Part shown: piece after piece, positions 1 to 6,811 of the stretch
How the letters are laid out: each line of letters begins with the position of its first letter
Position numbering within the stretch: the first letter of the stretch is position 1
DNA from: Deltaproteobacteria bacterium UBA4427
GTDB taxonomy: Bacteria > Myxococcota_A > UBA9160 > UBA4427
NCBI GenBank assembly: GCA_002390675.1
Contig: DGPZ01000201.1
Location: 1 to 10,122 of the forward strand
Direction: 5' to 3'
Length of the DNA: 10,122 nucleotides
Position numbers and translations under genes: made by a program
Notes under the pieces: model-generated
Told to the model about the DNA's origin: nothing
The model's database searches: none
The model's input: only the letters and a program-made list of their open reading frames with translations

Positions 1-1
1 A

Positions 2-511
2 CTGCCGGCCAGCGAACTCGACGGCGCCATCCGCAAGGTGATGGAAGGCCTGCATAAGTCGATGCTCAAGCAGCTCTCTCGCGGCGAGCACGATGTATCC
101 ATCGAGCAGCGAATGGGCCCCGACATCTTTCGTGTCTTAGCGACGGATAATCTGTCGGATCCGCCGACGGTGACCGAGGGCGAAGCGTCTAGGACTCAGG
201 GACGTCCGACTTCAACGATTGATCGCGCTGCGCGTGGCATGATGGGTCCTCCTACAGAAACCACGGGTTCACCCTTGGTCGCGGATCCTGAAGCTCTGGC
301 AGTGGCTGCTGCAGACTCGGTGCCACGAGTCGCTGAACTGGCGATGCTTGAGACCGATCAGCGGGGGACACCTCCGATAAAGGAGACTCAGCCTGTCTCG
401 CACCTTTCCAAAGTATTCGGTGATCGCGTCGTCTCCGAAAAACCCCTCGACGAAGTCGTTCTCGACTATCTCGTCGAAAACGCACGCAAGCGGAAGCGGT
501 CGAATCGCTAA
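2..511 (+). CDS. Unrecognised protein, C-terminal part (5' end outside window)
   Basis: The frame is open from position 2 to a TAA at 509-511, giving 169 residues of an incomplete protein. A GTG at 38 and ATG at 41 exist inside the frame, but the frame continues upstream without a stop, so the true start is probably outside the window. I do not recognise the family. The visible part has three zones: a charged, probably helical N-terminal stretch of about 50 residues (DGAIRKVMEGLHKSMLKQL), a long low-complexity middle rich in Pro, Thr, Ala and Gly that is probably disordered, and a C-terminal block (FGDRVVSEKPLDEVVLDYL) ending in a very basic tail (ARKRKRSNR). No membrane segment, signal peptide or catalytic motif is seen. 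The block and basic tail could be a docking or nucleic-acid-binding element; that is a guess. It is 222 bases upstream of ftsE on the same strand, so a shared transcript is possible but not shown. Confidence 0.6.
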   Translation: MPASELDGAIRKVMEGLHKSMLKQLSRGEHDVSIEQRMGPDIFRVLATDNLSDPPTVTEGEASRTQGRPTSTIDRAARGMMGPPTETTGSPLVADPEALAVAAADSVPRVAELAMLETDQRGTPPIKETQPVSHLSKVFGDRVVSEKPLDEVVLDYLVENARKRKRSNR

Positions 512-733
512 GCATAAGTTGGCGTGGGCGGATCGGTTGGAAACCGTTCGCTATTACTTCGCTGTAGAAGAGCCGCGCTCGGCGGTAGATTCTTGTAGAA
601 TAACGCCCGCTGGATGCCCCGAGATAGAGCGGTCCAGTGATCCCCACCGATTTACTGGATCCAAAGACCACACTCCTAGAACCGCTAGGACCTCTAGGAA
701 GAGCCGGACCCCCCAAGAAAGGCTTCGGGCAGT
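512..733. other. Intergenic region upstream of ftsE
   Basis: This stretch shows no convincing gene of its own. It contains a short hairpin at 534-546 (CGGTT, loop GGA, AACCG) with no T-tract, too small to call a terminator. A possible -10 element TAGAAT lies at 596-601, but I see no matching -35 hexamer 16-18 bases upstream, so a promoter here is only a guess. Three tandem 9-bp repeats lie at 675-701. An AAGAAAGG stretch at about 715-722 could act as a ribosome binding site for the TTG start at 734. Confidence 0.4.
675..701. repeat. Three tandem 9-bp CTAG-containing repeats upstream of ftsE
   Basis: Three consecutive imperfect 9-mers are visible: CCTAGAACC, GCTAGGACC and TCTAGGAAG. Their CTAG cores start at 676, 685 and 694, exactly 9 bases apart. 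Because CTAG is a palindrome, the units can also pair with one another: TCCTAG at 674-679 pairs with CTAGGA at 685-690 (5-base loop), or CCTAGA at 675-680 pairs with TCTAGG at 693-698. These two hairpins exclude each other. The array ends 32 bases before the ftsE start, so an operator or leader-RNA role is conceivable but unproven. Confidence 0.5.
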
Positions 734-1462
734 TTGAGGCGCAGGCCTACGAACACGACTGGCGAGCCGCCGGTTCGGATGTATCACGTCTCCAAGTCGT
801 ACATGGCGGGGCAGTTTGCCCTGCACGACCTGTCACTCGAGGTGCGTCGCGGAGAGTTCGTGTTTTTGACCGGATCTTCGGGTGCGGGGAAGACTACTCT
901 GCTCGAGTTGATCTTTGCGGCAGAGCAACCGAGTGAGGGACAGATCCTTGTTCTTGGACGGAATGTCGCTCGTTTAGGCGCAGGGGCGGTTCCCGCTCTG
1001 CGCCGCCGAGTCGGCGTTGTGTTTCAGGACTTTAAGCTCCTCGACGATCGGACCGTTGAGGAGAATGTGCGGCTTGCCCTGGATGTGATCGGGACTCCTC
1101 GTCGCGAAGCGCGTACGCGTGTCTTCCAGATGCTCAAATCAGTTGGCCTTCAGCATCGGCGCTTCCATCACCCGCGCTCGCTCTCGGGCGGTGAGCAACA
1201 GCGCGTCGCACTCGCCCGGGCGCTCGTGAACGAGCCCGAAATTCTGCTGGCGGATGAACCGACGGGAAATCTTGATCCGGATCTCACGATCGAGATCATG
1301 GACCTAATTATGGCGGCGGCGACTCGCGGGACCACGGTGATCGTTGCGACCCACGATCATTCGCTCATCGACCGCTACGGCAAACGCATGCTTCGCCTCG
1401 AAGCCGGCCGAATAGTGGAAGACCATCCAGCGCTCGGCGAGGGCTTTGGAGTCGGCTCGTGA
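734..1462 (+). CDS. ftsE: FtsE, cell-division ABC transporter ATP-binding protein
   Basis: FtsE is the cytoplasmic ATPase of the FtsEX complex, which couples ATP hydrolysis at the division site to periplasmic peptidoglycan hydrolase activation. All ABC ATPase motifs are present in the 242-residue product: Walker A GSSGAGKTT at about 47-55, Q-loop Gln98 in VVFQDFKLL, signature LSGGEQQR at 150-157, Walker B ILLADEP with Glu175, and H-loop His207 in VATHDH. The Q-loop context VVFQDFKLL and the leader EFVFLTG are typical of FtsE as opposed to LolD or MacB. The TTG at 734 gives about 15 residues more than usual before the MYHVSKSY start of the domain. An ATG at 779 would remove them but has no visible ribosome binding site, whereas AAGAAAGG precedes 734. 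The gene overlaps ftsX by 4 bases, which supports translational coupling. Family assignment is firm; the exact start is not. Confidence 0.95.
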   Translation: MRRRPTNTTGEPPVRMYHVSKSYMAGQFALHDLSLEVRRGEFVFLTGSSGAGKTTLLELIFAAEQPSEGQILVLGRNVARLGAGAVPALRRRVGVVFQDFKLLDDRTVEENVRLALDVIGTPRREARTRVFQMLKSVGLQHRRFHHPRSLSGGEQQRVALARALVNEPEILLADEPTGNLDPDLTIEIMDLIMAAATRGTTVIVATHDHSLIDRYGKRMLRLEAGRIVEDHPALGEGFGVGS

Positions 1463-2364
1463 GTCGCGTGATGGTCCTGCTTCGAGTCCTACTGACGAAC
1501 GCATTTCGCGGCGTGCGGCAGGCACGCGCAACGAGCTTGCTGGCGGTCCTGACGATCGCAGTCGTGTTAGTTCTAATCGGAAGTGCTTCTCTGTTAGTAG
1601 AAAACATGAGTGGCATCCTCGATGATTTTGGTTCGGAGCTGCAGTTGACTGCCTTTGTGACAGAGGGCGTGTCGGGAGAAGAACTCTCTGACTTAGCGGT
1701 GCGCGTGTCGGCGGGGCCCGGCGTGGAACGTGTCGCGGTTGTTACGAAGGAACAGGCGCTTAAGCGTTTTGAGCGAATCGCCGGAGGCGCGGAGCTTCTA
1801 GTTGGGCTCGACGAGAATCCGCTGCCAGCCTCGCTCGAAATCGATCTCCGAACCGAGGCGCGAACGGCGGAGGCGATGGGCGCTCTTCGTGAAGCGCTCG
1901 ATGGGCTTCCTGGGATCGAGGAATTGGCTCACGGCGAGGAATGGATCGAGGGCTATACGCGAGCCGTCGGTCTGATTCGGAGTGGGGCATGGGGGCTCGG
2001 GATCGTACTTGGACTCGCTGCCCTTTTAATAGTGGCCAATACGATTCGGCTGGCGTTCTACGCACGCCGCGACGAACTCGACATTCTGGCACTTGTCGGC
2101 GCGAGTCGGACATTTGTGCGCGTTCCCTTTCTACTGGAGGGAACGCTTCAAGGGTTGCTAGGTGGCGCCCTCGCGCTCTTTCTTATTAGGGGCGCCTATG
2201 AACTCCTTCTACCCCAATTTCGCTTCGGCTTGGAACTTGTGGTGGGTAGTGCTGAGCTGCGATTCTTCACGAATGGTGAGTCGCTGTCCTTGGTTGGAGC
2301 GGGAGCAGGGCTTGGCCTGCTGGGCGCTATGACGGCGCTCGCGGGCTGGCGGAGTGATTCGTGA
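1459..2364 (+). CDS. ftsX: FtsX, cell-division ABC transporter permease-like protein
   Basis: FtsX is the inner-membrane partner of FtsE. It does not clearly transport a substrate; its periplasmic loop binds hydrolase regulators such as EnvC. The 301-residue product has the expected topology: a short basic cytoplasmic N-terminus, TM1 at about 24-47, a periplasmic domain at about 48-175, then TM2 at about 176-199, TM3 at about 221-246 and TM4 at about 276-296. The segment NTIRLAFYARRDELDILALV before TM3 is a hallmark of the family. It is shorter than E. coli FtsX (about 350 residues), mainly because the cytoplasmic N-terminal extension is missing. The GTG at 1459 shares the GTGA overlap with the ftsE stop; an ATG at 1471 is the alternative. 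The gene overlaps the EnvC-like gene by 4 bases, so all three are probably made in step. Confidence 0.95.
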   Translation: MSRVMVLLRVLLTNAFRGVRQARATSLLAVLTIAVVLVLIGSASLLVENMSGILDDFGSELQLTAFVTEGVSGEELSDLAVRVSAGPGVERVAVVTKEQALKRFERIAGGAELLVGLDENPLPASLEIDLRTEARTAEAMGALREALDGLPGIEELAHGEEWIEGYTRAVGLIRSGAWGLGIVLGLAALLIVANTIRLAFYARRDELDILALVGASRTFVRVPFLLEGTLQGLLGGALALFLIRGAYELLLPQFRFGLELVVGSAELRFFTNGESLSLVGAGAGLGLLGAMTALAGWRSDS

Positions 2365-3566
2365 GCCGGGGTAGGTCGCGGGTCTTTGCCGATTCGCATG
2401 AGTTGCGCCGCCCCGTTCTAGCCGGGGTTTCGCTTAGACTTGCGGCCTTAGTTCTAAGTCTTCTGTCAGCGCCGCTCGCGGTGAGCGCTCAGGATCGCGG
2501 CGCCGAACTTGAAGACCTGCGAGAGCGAATTCAAGACAGTCGCGAAAAAGTGACAACCCACGAAGCAGACGAGCGAGCTTTGCTCGAACAATTGGAAGAT
2601 GTCGATCGGCGACTAAGAGATGCAGTGCGAAATCGCGACGAAGGGCGGCGCGTCGTTGCGAAGGCGAAGCGTTACGTTGACGCGTTTCGTCCCGCGCTTG
2701 ACCGCGCGCAGGCGGAGTTGTCGAAGACGCAACAAGCACTCTCTTCGCGGGCCGTAGCGCTCTATCGTGGAGGAGAGTTAGGCGTGATCCGGGTGCTCTT
2801 TTCATCGCAGACGCTGCCGGAGATGCTGTCGCGAGCAAGCGCATTGCGGATTCTTGTCAGGCACGATGCGAAGCTCGTCACGCGCTTTGGTGAGGAGCGT
2901 GATCGTCTGGCGACACTGCGAACGGATGCAGAAACGGCGCTTCGCGACCACGAGAAGGCGGACCGGAAACTCGTAAAATTGGCGGCGGCGTTGTCGCTAG
3001 AGCGCTCTAGTAAGGGTGGAATCCTGAGGGGCGTTCGCGAAAACCGAACCTCCGAACGACAACTTTTGCTTGAACTAGAGCAAGCCGCGCAGGCCCTTGA
3101 AGAGACGATTCGGACCTTGGGTGAGAGGGCGGGGAGTGGCTCGGTGAGCGCTGGCTTCAGAGAACGTCGCGGGGAACTTTCACCGCCCGTGAGTGCGGAA
3201 ATTTCCGAGCCCTTTGGCAAGGTCGTCGATCCGGAGTTTATGACCACGACGTTTCGGAGTGGCGTGGACTTCGCAGCGAAAGCCGGAACGACCGTACGTG
3301 GGGTCGGGCAGGGCGTAGTGCGGTTCGCGGGGTGGTTTCGCGGCTACGGACGGATCGTCATCGTCGATCACGGAGACGGGTTCCATACGATCTCAGGCCA
3401 TCTCGACGAGATTCACGTGAAGGTCGGTGTTCTGGTGGATGAAGGGGAATCGCTTGGCACGGTCGGAGAAACGGGATCCCTCGGAGGGCCGAGTCTTTAC
3501 TTCGAACTTCGCGACAATGGGGATCCGGTGGATCCGATCCCGTGGCTGATGGATCCACGCGCGTAG
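2361..3566 (+). CDS. envC: EnvC-like murein hydrolase activator (degenerate LytM/M23 domain)
   Basis: This 401-residue secreted protein has a signal peptide (hydrophobic run at about 24-42, probable cleavage after AVSA at residue 43), long coiled-coil segments at about 45-130 and 180-255, and a C-terminal LytM (peptidase M23) domain at about 272-398. Catalytic M23 enzymes carry HxxxD and HxH zinc ligands. Here the first histidine position is Arg299 (RSGVD, Asp303 kept) and the HxH is replaced by Ser378-Leu-Tyr380 in GGPSLYFELR. E. coli EnvC has the same PSLYFE ending and is a non-enzymatic activator of the AmiA and AmiB amidases. Signal peptide, coiled coil, degenerate LytM and direct linkage to ftsEX together point to an EnvC-type activator; the amidase target is not in this window. 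The GTG at 2361 overlaps the ftsX stop. A zinc-dependent endopeptidase is the alternative, but the lost ligands argue against it. Confidence 0.88.
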   Translation: MSRGRSRVFADSHELRRPVLAGVSLRLAALVLSLLSAPLAVSAQDRGAELEDLRERIQDSREKVTTHEADERALLEQLEDVDRRLRDAVRNRDEGRRVVAKAKRYVDAFRPALDRAQAELSKTQQALSSRAVALYRGGELGVIRVLFSSQTLPEMLSRASALRILVRHDAKLVTRFGEERDRLATLRTDAETALRDHEKADRKLVKLAAALSLERSSKGGILRGVRENRTSERQLLLELEQAAQALEETIRTLGERAGSGSVSAGFRERRGELSPPVSAEISEPFGKVVDPEFMTTTFRSGVDFAAKAGTTVRGVGQGVVRFAGWFRGYGRIVIVDHGDGFHTISGHLDEIHVKVGVLVDEGESLGTVGETGSLGGPSLYFELRDNGDPVDPIPWLMDPRA

Positions 3567-3785
3567 TGGCGGCCTCGTGGTGGGAGTCGTCGGTATGGGC
3601 TCCGAATTAAAATACACGCGGGATCGTTCAAAAAGAGTCGCGAGAATGATGCATATCCGTCCGATCAGAGATGATGAGACATCTTCGCTTCAGCCTGTTT
3701 CGAGCGTAAGCAGGGAAGCTGCTAACTTTTGTAAGCTGACCCGATCCGGGCGCTCCCCGCAATCGACGGGCGAGATGCCGGACCC

Positions 3786-3792
3786 GAGAGGA
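3786..3792 (+). promoter_or_regulatory. Ribosome binding site that fixes the ctpA start
   Basis: GAGAGGA ends 6 bases before the GTG at 3799. It is among the strongest Shine-Dalgarno-like sequences in the window and supports starting ctpA here instead of at in-frame starts further upstream (GTG 3577, ATG 3775). The rest of the 232-base gap 3567-3798 shows no gene and no promoter I can defend; TAAAAT near 3608 lacks a -35 partner. Confidence 0.6.
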
Positions 3793-3798
3793 TCCTTC

Positions 3799-5331
3799 GT
3801 GAACAAGCTCGAGACGAATCGCACGCTGGGGCGCACGCTGCCTAGCGCCAGTCTTCCCACGCGCGTTCTTGCTTCCGTCCGCTACGGCACGGCGATCGCG
3901 ACCGCTTCGCTGCTCGCCCTCGCGGCAGGTTCCGCATCGGCGGATGAAGCACAGGATCTCCGGGCACAGAGATACGAAGACCTGAGTGTCTTTACGAGCG
4001 TGCTGGAGCTGGTCCGAAACAACTATGTAGATGAAGTGGACGAACACGCGATCCTAATGAGCGCGATGCGCGGGATTCTTAAAGACCTTGATCCGCATTC
4101 CTCTTTCATGAGTCCCGATGCCTTCGAGGATATGCAGGTCGAAACCCGCGGCCAATTTCAGGGCCTGGGAATAGAGATTTCGAAAGAATCCGGCTCGTTC
4201 ATTGAGATCGTCTCGCCGATCGACGGTACCCCTGCATCTCGCGCCGGAATCGAAGCTCGCGACCGAATCACAGCAATCTGCCCGACCGAGAAGCCTGAGG
4301 AGTGGATGGAGCCGTGTCGTGGCACGACGGAGATGACACTCGTCGAAGCGGTTTCCTTGATGCGCGGTAAGCGCGGCACAACAATCTCGATCTACATCAT
4401 GCGTGAAGGGATGAGCGAGCCGAAGAAATTTGAAATTCGGCGCGACACCGTGAAGGTGGCTTCGGTCCAGGGCGAGCTTCTCGAATCCTCGATCGGGCGA
4501 ATCAAGATCGCATCGTTTCAGGAGCGCACGGGTAAGGATGTTCGCGCGCGTCTCGATGACCTACGCGCCGAGAATGGCGGAGAACTCGAGGGACTCGTAC
4601 TTGATCTTCGTGATAACCCGGGTGGCCTACTGAATCAGGCTGTTGAAGTCTCGGATCATTGGTTGCGCGAAGGGCTCGTCGTTTATACGCAGGGTCGTGA
4701 TGAGCGAGAGCGCACGGACTACAACTCGGGTGATGGCAATGTTGAAGCGGATTACCCGATCGTTGTCCTCGTAAATGAGGGGAGCGCTTCGGCCTCCGAA
4801 ATCGTCGCTGGTGCTCTACAGGATCATCATCGCGCGATCGTGTTAGGCGTAACATCTTTCGGCAAAGGCTCGGTTCAAACCGTCTATTCGCTGGATGGTG
4901 GCGCCGGGCTTCGGCTCACGACGGCGCTCTACTACACGCCAGCGGGACGTTCGATCCAGGAAGTCGGGATTACGCCCGATCTGATTGTTCAGCAGGGCGA
5001 CGCGCCGGAAATTGGATTCCCGCAGCGCCGGCGCATGCGCGAGAAAGATCTTCAGGGTCATTTCACTCAGGAAGACGCCACCGGGCTTGAGGACAGCAAT
5101 GCGCCTCCGACACGAATTCTCGAACACGAATCAGAAAGCTTGCCTGGCGCCTCAGAAGAATCCGAGTCCGGACCGAACCGCAATGGGCCGCCGGTCGACG
5201 CGCAGCTCGCACGCGCGGTGGAGGTCTTGAAGAGCTGGACCTATTTCGATGACCTTCGTCAGCTGAGAGGCGATGAAAAGCCTGCGGCGGATGCGGATGC
5301 CAAGACCACGGCCGCAGTCGAACCGGATTGA
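3799..5331 (+). CDS. ctpA: CtpA-type C-terminal processing peptidase (family S41)
   Basis: CtpA proteases cut proteins near their C-termini in the periplasm using a Ser-Lys dyad. From GTG 3799 the product is 510 residues. It opens with a signal peptide (hydrophobic run at about 31-44, likely cleavage after GSASA at residue 48). An N-terminal helical part carries ILKDLDPHSSFM at about 93-104. A PDZ domain follows at about 122-215, starting GLGIEI. The S41 core has GLVLDLRDNPGGLL at 265-278, the nucleophile Ser331 in NEGSASASEIVAGAL, and Lys356 and Gln360 in SFGKGSVQ. The tail (about 400-510) is acidic and low in complexity apart from a DAQLARAVEVLK segment typical of the family. The PDZ domain has an extra loop with the only two cysteines, Cys161 and Cys173. 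The frame stays open back to 3577, but that part has no family similarity. It abuts xseA, suggesting one transcript; the substrate is unknown. Confidence 0.93.
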   Translation: MNKLETNRTLGRTLPSASLPTRVLASVRYGTAIATASLLALAAGSASADEAQDLRAQRYEDLSVFTSVLELVRNNYVDEVDEHAILMSAMRGILKDLDPHSSFMSPDAFEDMQVETRGQFQGLGIEISKESGSFIEIVSPIDGTPASRAGIEARDRITAICPTEKPEEWMEPCRGTTEMTLVEAVSLMRGKRGTTISIYIMREGMSEPKKFEIRRDTVKVASVQGELLESSIGRIKIASFQERTGKDVRARLDDLRAENGGELEGLVLDLRDNPGGLLNQAVEVSDHWLREGLVVYTQGRDERERTDYNSGDGNVEADYPIVVLVNEGSASASEIVAGALQDHHRAIVLGVTSFGKGSVQTVYSLDGGAGLRLTTALYYTPAGRSIQEVGITPDLIVQQGDAPEIGFPQRRRMREKDLQGHFTQEDATGLEDSNAPPTRILEHESESLPGASEESESGPNRNGPPVDAQLARAVEVLKSWTYFDDLRQLRGDEKPAADADAKTTAAVEPD

Positions 5332-5333
5332 GC

Positions 5334-6566
5334 GTGAGCCGACCGAGCGGCGCGCCCGAACGCGAGCGACCGATTCTCGGGATCGGACAGCTGATCGCGG
5401 GCCTCAAGGGACTCCTGGAGCAGCAGGTCGGGCAGGTGCTTGTTGCGGGCGAGATCAGCAACCTTCACGAGGCTAGGTCCGGGCACGCCTACTTCACCCT
5501 CAAGGATGAAGATGGCCAAATGCGCTGCGCGCTTTTCCGTGGGAACGCGAGTCGCCTCCGCTTTAACTTGGAGAATGGTCTCGAAGTCGTCGCGGAAGCG
5601 GAGGTTTCGATCTACCCCGCTCGCGGAGATATTCAACTCATCGTTCGCAGTCTCGAACCCCGCGGTGTAGGCGCCCTGCAGCTCGCATTCGAACAACTGC
5701 GAAAGCGTCTTCAGGCGGCCGGCCTTTTCGATGAAGAACGCAAACGGCCGATTCCGACGTTTCCTAAGCGGATCGGCCTGGTGACCTCACCGACCAGCGC
5801 TGCCGTCCGGGATGTGTTGAAGGTCGCGGCAAAGCGATTCCCCGCGACGCCGATCCTGATCTCGCCGACTTTGGTCCAGGGTGACGAGGCGCCCGAACAA
5901 ATCGCTCGGGCGATTGAACGCCTGGTGGACCAACCGGACATTGACGTGATCCTCGTCGTTCGTGGCGGTGGCTCCCTCGAAGATCTTTGGGCGTTCAACA
6001 GCAAGGAAGTCGCCCGCGCGATCGGCAAGTCTCCGATTCCGATCGTGACCGGGGTAGGCCACGAGACGGATGTCACGATTGCGGACCTGATCGCAGATGT
6101 TCGATCCCCGACGCCTTCGGCTGCGGCGATGCAGGCGCTTCCCGATCGAGAATCCCTTTCGCGGCTCGTCGGCCGCGATGTCCACAGGCTTTTCGGCGCC
6201 ATGGAGTCTGAAGTCGAGATAGCCCGGGCACGAGTTGAGTCGCTCACTGAGATTTTGCGAGCGCGGAGTCCCCAGGCGCGGGTGGCTTTGGCCCGAACCC
6301 GCGAATCCCGAGCAAGTGCAGCGTCAAGTCACGCGATTCGGCGCATGCTGGATACTCGACGGCGTCGGTTCGGAGAGCTGGCGGCGCGACTCGATGCGCT
6401 TAGTCCGCTCGCAGTCCTAGGGCGCGGCTATGCCCTCGCGCGGCGTACAACTGACGAGCGAATCGTGCGGCGCGCGGCGGATGTCGCTGTCGGCGATGAG
6501 CTGGAAGTGCAACTCGGAGAGGGCGCGATCGGTGCCGTCGTCACGAGACTCGACGGGACCGATTAG
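5334..6566 (+). CDS. xseA: Exodeoxyribonuclease VII large subunit
   Basis: XseA is the catalytic subunit of exonuclease VII, a cytoplasmic metal-independent nuclease that degrades single-stranded DNA from both ends and acts in repair and in removal of DNA from covalent complexes. The 410-residue product has an N-terminal OB-fold at about 15-110 (VAGEISNLHEARSGHAYFTL), then the catalytic domain with FPKRIGLVTSPTSAAVRD at about 143-160, VVRGGGSLEDLWAFN at 208-222, and VTGVGHETDVTIADLIADVR ending at 257, followed by SPTPSAAA. A helical coiled region rich in Arg lies at about 275-350, and the end has the usual SPLAVLGRGYAL. It is somewhat shorter than E. coli XseA (456), mostly in the coiled region. 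A TTG at 5328 overlapping the ctpA stop would add two residues. I prefer GTG 5334 because GTG is the better start codon and the local sequence matches the ftsX and envC starts. Neither has a clear ribosome binding site. Confidence 0.95.
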   Translation: MSRPSGAPERERPILGIGQLIAGLKGLLEQQVGQVLVAGEISNLHEARSGHAYFTLKDEDGQMRCALFRGNASRLRFNLENGLEVVAEAEVSIYPARGDIQLIVRSLEPRGVGALQLAFEQLRKRLQAAGLFDEERKRPIPTFPKRIGLVTSPTSAAVRDVLKVAAKRFPATPILISPTLVQGDEAPEQIARAIERLVDQPDIDVILVVRGGGSLEDLWAFNSKEVARAIGKSPIPIVTGVGHETDVTIADLIADVRSPTPSAAAMQALPDRESLSRLVGRDVHRLFGAMESEVEIARARVESLTEILRARSPQARVALARTRESRASAASSHAIRRMLDTRRRRFGELAARLDALSPLAVLGRGYALARRTTDERIVRRAADVAVGDELEVQLGEGAIGAVVTRLDGTD

Positions 6567-6583
6567 CTCCGCTCCTTCGTTCT

Positions 6584-6608
6584 GTAGGTGGCCCCTCCGG
6601 GCACCTAC
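6584..6608 (+). terminator. Hairpin just after xseA, possible terminator
   Basis: The arms GTAGGTG...CCC (6584-6594) and GGGCACCTAC (6599-6608) pair over 10 bases with one bulged G and a CTCC loop. The hairpin begins 17 bases after the xseA stop. No T-tract follows (CGAAACGATT), so it is not a standard intrinsic terminator; it could pause polymerase, protect the 3' end of the upstream mRNA, or be a processing site. Confidence 0.35.
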
Positions 6609-6668
6609 CGAAACGATTCGCTGCACCAAAAAGCGATGCGATTTCGCGGGGTTTGCTAGGTCGCCGCG

Positions 6669-6697
6669 TTGACGACCCCAGCCTACGCCGATAGAGT
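6669..6697 (+). promoter_or_regulatory. Sigma70-like promoter candidate upstream of xseB-ispA-dxs
   Basis: TTGACG at 6669-6674 (5 of 6 matches to the -35 consensus) is separated by 17 bases from TAGAGT at 6692-6697 (4 of 6 matches to the -10, including the key first, second and last bases). Transcription would start near 6704, leaving a leader of about 107 bases before the preferred xseB start at 6812. It follows the hairpin after xseA, which fits a new transcription unit. This rests on sequence match only. Confidence 0.4.
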
Positions 6698-6811
6698 CGA
6701 AGCGAGATGAGTAGGCCAGAATCGGCCTGTTTTGCACGCCCTGTGGCATCCGAACCGGACTCCGATTTGGAGCGGGGGGCCAGGAGCCAGGTCGAAACCG
6801 GATCGAGGCCG

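Noticed and set aside
252..716. Reverse-strand open frame covering the gap before ftsE
   Set aside because: Half of it is antisense to the first gene, and the product is Arg/Ser-rich with no motif, so it does not justify a gene in the 512-733 gap.
3521..3556. Three GGATCC sites in 36 bases near the end of the EnvC-like gene
   Set aside because: They encode the Gly-Asp-Pro, Val-Asp-Pro and Met-Asp-Pro parts of the conserved LytM C-terminus, and GATC is frequent throughout this window, so codon content explains them.
6707..6811. N-terminal extension of xseB from ATG 6707
   Set aside because: It has no family similarity, its AGG codon use is unlike the neighbours, and it would start within a few bases of the predicted transcription start. 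It is not excluded outright.
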